From Chaetoderma sp. LZ-2023a (lineage: Eukaryota; Mollusca; Caudofoveata; Chaetodermatida; Chaetodermatidae), in contig CM067370.1 of NCBI GenBank assembly GCA_034401795.1, positions 100,634,164 through 100,698,163 on the forward strand: a stretch of 64,000 nt of DNA, in the 5' to 3' direction. Both the position numbers and the translations under genes were made by a program. Below the pieces are notes generated by a model that saw only the letters and a list, made by a program, of their open reading frames with translations, was not told where the DNA came from and did no database searches. Each line of letters begins with the position of its first letter. Positions within the stretch are counted from its first letter, which is position 1. This document shows, in pieces, positions 60,163 to 64,000 of this stretch.

Positions 60163-63100
60163 ATGTCCAAGAAGAACTGTGTGTCTCTCGCTTTTTGGAA
60201 CATTGACGGTGTTATCACTAGAAGCAGTGGCCAAAGATCATCCAAGCTAGATGACCCTGACCTTTTGGATATGATAAAGTCATACGACATAATAGGGTTG
60301 GCAGAAACGCATTGCAGTAACTCTGACATTCCTTTACTACATGCATCATTGCCAGATTACCTAATTAAATCCAACATAAGGCCTAAATCAGCAAACTCTA
60401 AAAGGCATTTTGGCGGAATCGCTGTTTGTATCAAGAAAGCAATTTGTGCCAGCATTAAATTTATGCCTATTAAAAACAGTGAGATTCTCTGGCTGCAATT
60501 ATCCAATTCCTTTTTTGGCATGAAACAAAATTTATACATTACCATTGTTTATATGAGCCCATCAGGGTCAAAATTTGCTGATAGCGGTGATGACATCTTT
60601 GGCCTACTTGAAACTGATATCGCCCACTATTCCAAATTAGGAAATTGTTTCATTTGTGGCGATTTCAATGCTCGCACTGCCTGCGATCAAGATTTTTGTC
60701 TCGATCAAAACACTTCAATTGCAGACACCCAACCAGATTATGTCTGCGACACTGTTCTCCTGCGAAATAATCAAGATGCCCACAAAGTAAACAAACATGG
60801 TGAGCTATTATTATCACTATGTAAATCTGCCAATGTGCGTATACTGAACGGGAGAAGCTTGGGTGATTACTTTGGCCACTGTACATGTTTTAGTTACCGC
60901 GGTAATCCAAGCCTAATAGACTATATGTTAACTTCTACAAACTTTCTAAATAATGTTGAATGCTTTTTTGTACATACTATTACAAATCTCTATCCATTAT
61001 ATGCTATCAGCTGTCTTAAGAACTGGACAATACGAGTACATGCGTGCACACCATGATTGTCCTAACCCACCTATCCCCAAGTTCAGATGGGGCAAACTCG
61101 ATGAGGTTATGTATATGCAAGCTCTCGTTAAGCCTGAAACCAAATCTAAAATTTGTGCTGTATTAACTGGTCATGGCATGGATAACAGCAATGAGCTAGC
61201 TCAGTCAGTTACCGATGTTATTATTGGTGCGGCAAAAATAGCGGGCATTAGACAAGCCATCAACAACCAAAAACGTACCAAAAAACCCAAAACCAAAAAG
61301 AAATGGTATGATGATGACTGTAGAGTAGTCAACAAGGAACTTAAGCAGTTATCACACAAACTCAGGAATCATCCATTTGATCAATCTATCTTGAGTGATT
61401 TCCGACGGAAAAGGAAAAGACTCAAGAAGTTGATCTCAAATAAGAAAACTCTTTACAAACAACAAATTCTGAATCAAATGGAATCAATCCATACTAGAAA
61501 ACCTAAAACCTTTTGGAAACTTTTCGACAACCTCAGAGATTTTGACACAAAAACTAAAAACAACCCAATCCCCTGTTCAGATTGGGTAGCACATTTCAAT
61601 AAACTGCTAAATGAAGCTCCACAAAAAACAGATAACAATTTTGATAATATTATGGATGGCTTCATTTCAGCGAACAAAAACAAGATCTTTAATGAGCTAA
61701 ATTTTGCTATGACCACTGACGAAATTTCACGCTGTATCACCAAGCTAAAAAATGGCAAAGCATGTGGTTTAGACGTGATCCTCAATGAGATGCTAAAGGC
61801 AGGCCACAACTATTTTCTTCCAATCCTGTGGAAGCTATTTAACCAGATCCTCCTGTCTGGTGAATTTCCGGACACCTGGCGATGCAACCTTTTAAACCCT
61901 ATCCATAAAAAAGGTGACATATTTGCACCTGAGAACTATAGGGGTATTGCAATTGGAAGCAATCTCTGCAAACTTTTCTGCAGTGTGTTACATCATAGGC
62001 GTGTGAAATTTTCTGATATCAACAACGGTGTCCCGCAATGCCAAATTGGCTACATGGTCAATTCACAAACGGCAGATCATACATTGACTTTGAAATCAAT
62101 TATTGACAAATACGTCAACTTGATTTCAAAACAATATGTTTTCTGTTGTTTTGTTGATTTCAAATCGGCCTTTGACACAGTTTCCAGAAGAGCCTTAATT
62201 TTTAAGCTTCTTCAATCAGAAATAGGTGGTAATTTTCTAAATATAATTCAGAATATGTATTCTAGTGTTCAATATGCTGTGAAACTTGAGAATGGACATA
62301 GTAATTACATTTCTTCGACTGTAGGTGTTAAACAGGGCTTTGTTCTGAGTCCTTTGTTATTCAATATTTTCATCAGTGACCTTCCGGCCATCTTTGACAA
62401 GGAATGCGACCCTGTCTACTTATGCAATACTTCCATAAGTTGCTTGATGTTTGCTGATGATCTGGCCATTGTGTCGCATAGTCCTCATGGACTACAACGA
62501 GCACTAAACCAATTAGGTGATTATTGTGACAAATGGAACCTGACCGTTAACTTATCAAAAACAAAAATTATCATCTTTAACAAGGGTGGTAAGGTCATTA
62601 AAAGATTCACATTCACTTTCAAATCATCCAGCATTGAGATTGTGCAATCCTACTGTTACTTAGGCATTGTTTTTACCCCGTCTGGTATATTTAACAGCGC
62701 ATGTGAGAGGCTCAAAGATCAGGCCCTAAAAGCACTCTTTAAACTCAAAGCGCTTAACGTACGGGAAAACATTTTAATTGCCTTTAGACTGTTCCGTTCA
62801 CTGATCATCCCAATCATTAGCTACTGTAGTGAGGTGTGGGCCCCATTCTACTTAAAGGGACTGAATGCACAGAATCTGATTAGCCTTAGTGAGAAAGTCC
62901 CAGGTGAAAAGGTTGTAATGAATTTTTACAAATACCTTCTTGGGGTCATTAGGAAGTCCACAAATGCAGCGGTAAGAGGGGAGTTGAGGCAGTATCCTTT
63001 ACTGGTCAGTATGTTGTCTCAATCTGCCACATATTGGCTTAGAATCCTTGAGAAACCAGCATCGTCCCTTGTTTATCAAGCATACCTTTCCTGTCACACT

Positions 63101-63552
63101 TTGCATGATAAAACCAGTAACTGGGCTACCTATATAAAAGACTTGTGGCATAAGTTTGATTGTGCTGGTGTTTGGGATAACCATGGTGCCAAGAAAATTA
63201 AAAAAATGGTTTCCATCCTGAGCAAATCTGTTAGATTGAATTATGCCAACAATTGGCACGACTGCATCAATAAAAATACCTCGGTGACCTCTAATTCTGG
63301 CTCTAAGTTAAGGTGCTACAAATCTTTTAAGCATAGCCTTTCAATCGAAAACTATTTGTTGAGTGAAAAGAATTTTTCAAAACGAAGAAATTTCTCTAAG
63401 CTGCGTATTAGCGCACACACTCTACAAATTAAAGTAGACAGGCATAAAACCCCAAGGGTCCCACCAAATATGCGATTCTGCATGATTTGCAACCAAAACC
63501 TAGTTGAGGACGAGAAACACTTCTTAATGGACTGCCCCTACTACTGCCAAGA
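60163..63552 (+). pseudogene. LINE ORF2: endonuclease, RT, Cys/His tail, nearly intact
   Basis: ATG at 60163 opens MSKKNCVSLAFWNIDG. The endonuclease has IGLAETHCS, TIVYMSPSG and CGDFNARTA. A single frameshift near 61010-61020 moves to a second frame that stays open to the family B insertion at about 63553. That frame holds KLKNGKACGLDVILNEML, ENYRGIAIGS, CFVDFKSAFDTVS, TVGVKQGFVLSPLLFNIF, the catalytic LMFADDLAIVS (near 62450) and, near the end, CMICNQNLVEDEKHFLMDC. The protein end and 3' UTR are missing. It belongs to the same family type as the copy at 20.6-24.1 kb and is much better preserved. Confidence 0.9.
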
Positions 63553-64000
63553 GAGAGTTTCTCCTTCGATCAATACTCACCATTCTATTACTTCTGATAT
63601 ACAGCTGGCCCTGACAGCTGGCTCTAGGACTATAGACTTAGAAAGCCTTACCGACTCCTTGGAACCGGGTACTCGGCTCCCAACTGCCGAGTACCCGTCT
63701 ACCATGAAGCAATTTCTTGTTTGCATAGCGACAAGAGAATACAGGCTTTTTGCAGTTGGAAAGTCTTACGATTGTTTAAGCCTAAGTCTTTTTACTGTGA
63801 TTAATTGTGATAGCTTGTGCGTTCTCAAAAGGATGTTTTGGATTAATATGGACGCTTCCGATGATAACCGGGTCGTATATTTCCATGTTATTCCATAGTT
63901 AAAAGACTTAGGTCTCTAAAATTTTGTCTGTGTCACATGTTCCAATTTCTAACCCCAAAGAATCTGGGACGTGTGTTAACAACGAAATATGCCAGATGAT
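63553..64000 (+). repeat. Family B repeat, copy 3, running off the window
   Basis: Starts TTTCTCCTTCGATCAATACT inside the LINE ORF and matches 8905-9346 in reverse. It has the conserved hairpin with GGTACTCGG and CCGAGTACC arms near 63668-63696. Reading of the LINE frame into this repeat (to 63898) creates about 115 artificial codons. Confidence 0.85.

Noticed and set aside
60953..63898. A single 981-residue gene product
   Set aside because: The frame has no ATG at its start, its first ~25 codons are out of phase with the LINE endonuclease, and its last ~115 codons come from the family B repeat.

Overview
The window is animal nuclear DNA, not prokaryotic. It holds one recognisable host exon, the first coding exon of SKP1 on the minus strand at 2154-2250, bounded by splice signals. 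Nearly everything else is transposable elements and simple repeats. The mix (Tc1-type DNA transposons, a DIRS-like element, several APE-type LINE families, a Gypsy LTR element, tRNA-derived SINE units, long TA, ATT and ACGC microsatellites) suggests a marine invertebrate, perhaps a mollusc. That placement is inference only.

Layout. 1-2.3 kb: SKP1 exon and an intron full of family A repeats with a ~140-bp tandem array. 3.3-5.0 kb: Tc1 copy 1 with an intact 341-aa transposase. 5.0-5.3 kb: a short family B element with perfect 60-bp inverted ends. 5.6-8.5 kb: decayed DIRS-like RT/RNase H and tyrosine recombinase (minus). 8.9-11.4 kb: repeats B, A and D. 12.4-19.3 kb: a full-length but decayed LINE (E1, minus) with PHD-like ORF1 and endonuclease/RT ORF2. 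19.3-20.1 kb: an L1-like ORF1. 20.6-24.1 kb: a second LINE family (minus). 24.3-25.6 kb: four tandem tRNA-like SINE units. 25.7-28.3 kb: LINE ORF1 E2 (minus), with J domain, PHD finger, coiled coil and SGNH esterase in one collinear locus.

30.7-47.5 kb is a nested stack. An L1/Tx1-like LINE (plus) survives as three blocks (32573-33166, 40287-42140, 46070-47300). It is split by a 7.1-kb insertion (33167-40286) that itself contains LINE E3, and by a second LINE (42.15-46.07 kb, minus) that carries Tc1 copy 3. Tc1 copy 2 sits in a TA microsatellite just upstream. 48.5-58.4 kb: a LINE (plus) split by a complete Gypsy-type element (49790-57928) flanked by CCAT. This element has three 394-bp LTR copies, two of them in tandem, a PBS matching tRNA-Gln and a polypurine tract. 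60.2-63.55 kb: a nearly intact LINE whose 3' end is cut by a family B element that runs off the window.

The retroelement genes mostly carry frameshifts and stops and are called pseudogenes. Exceptions are the two intact Tc1 transposases, the Gypsy gag frame and the long RT frame at 61-63.5 kb. The strongest candidate for something not commonly described is E2, where a chaperone-type J domain precedes the PHD/esterase architecture already known from CR1-like LINE ORF1 proteins.
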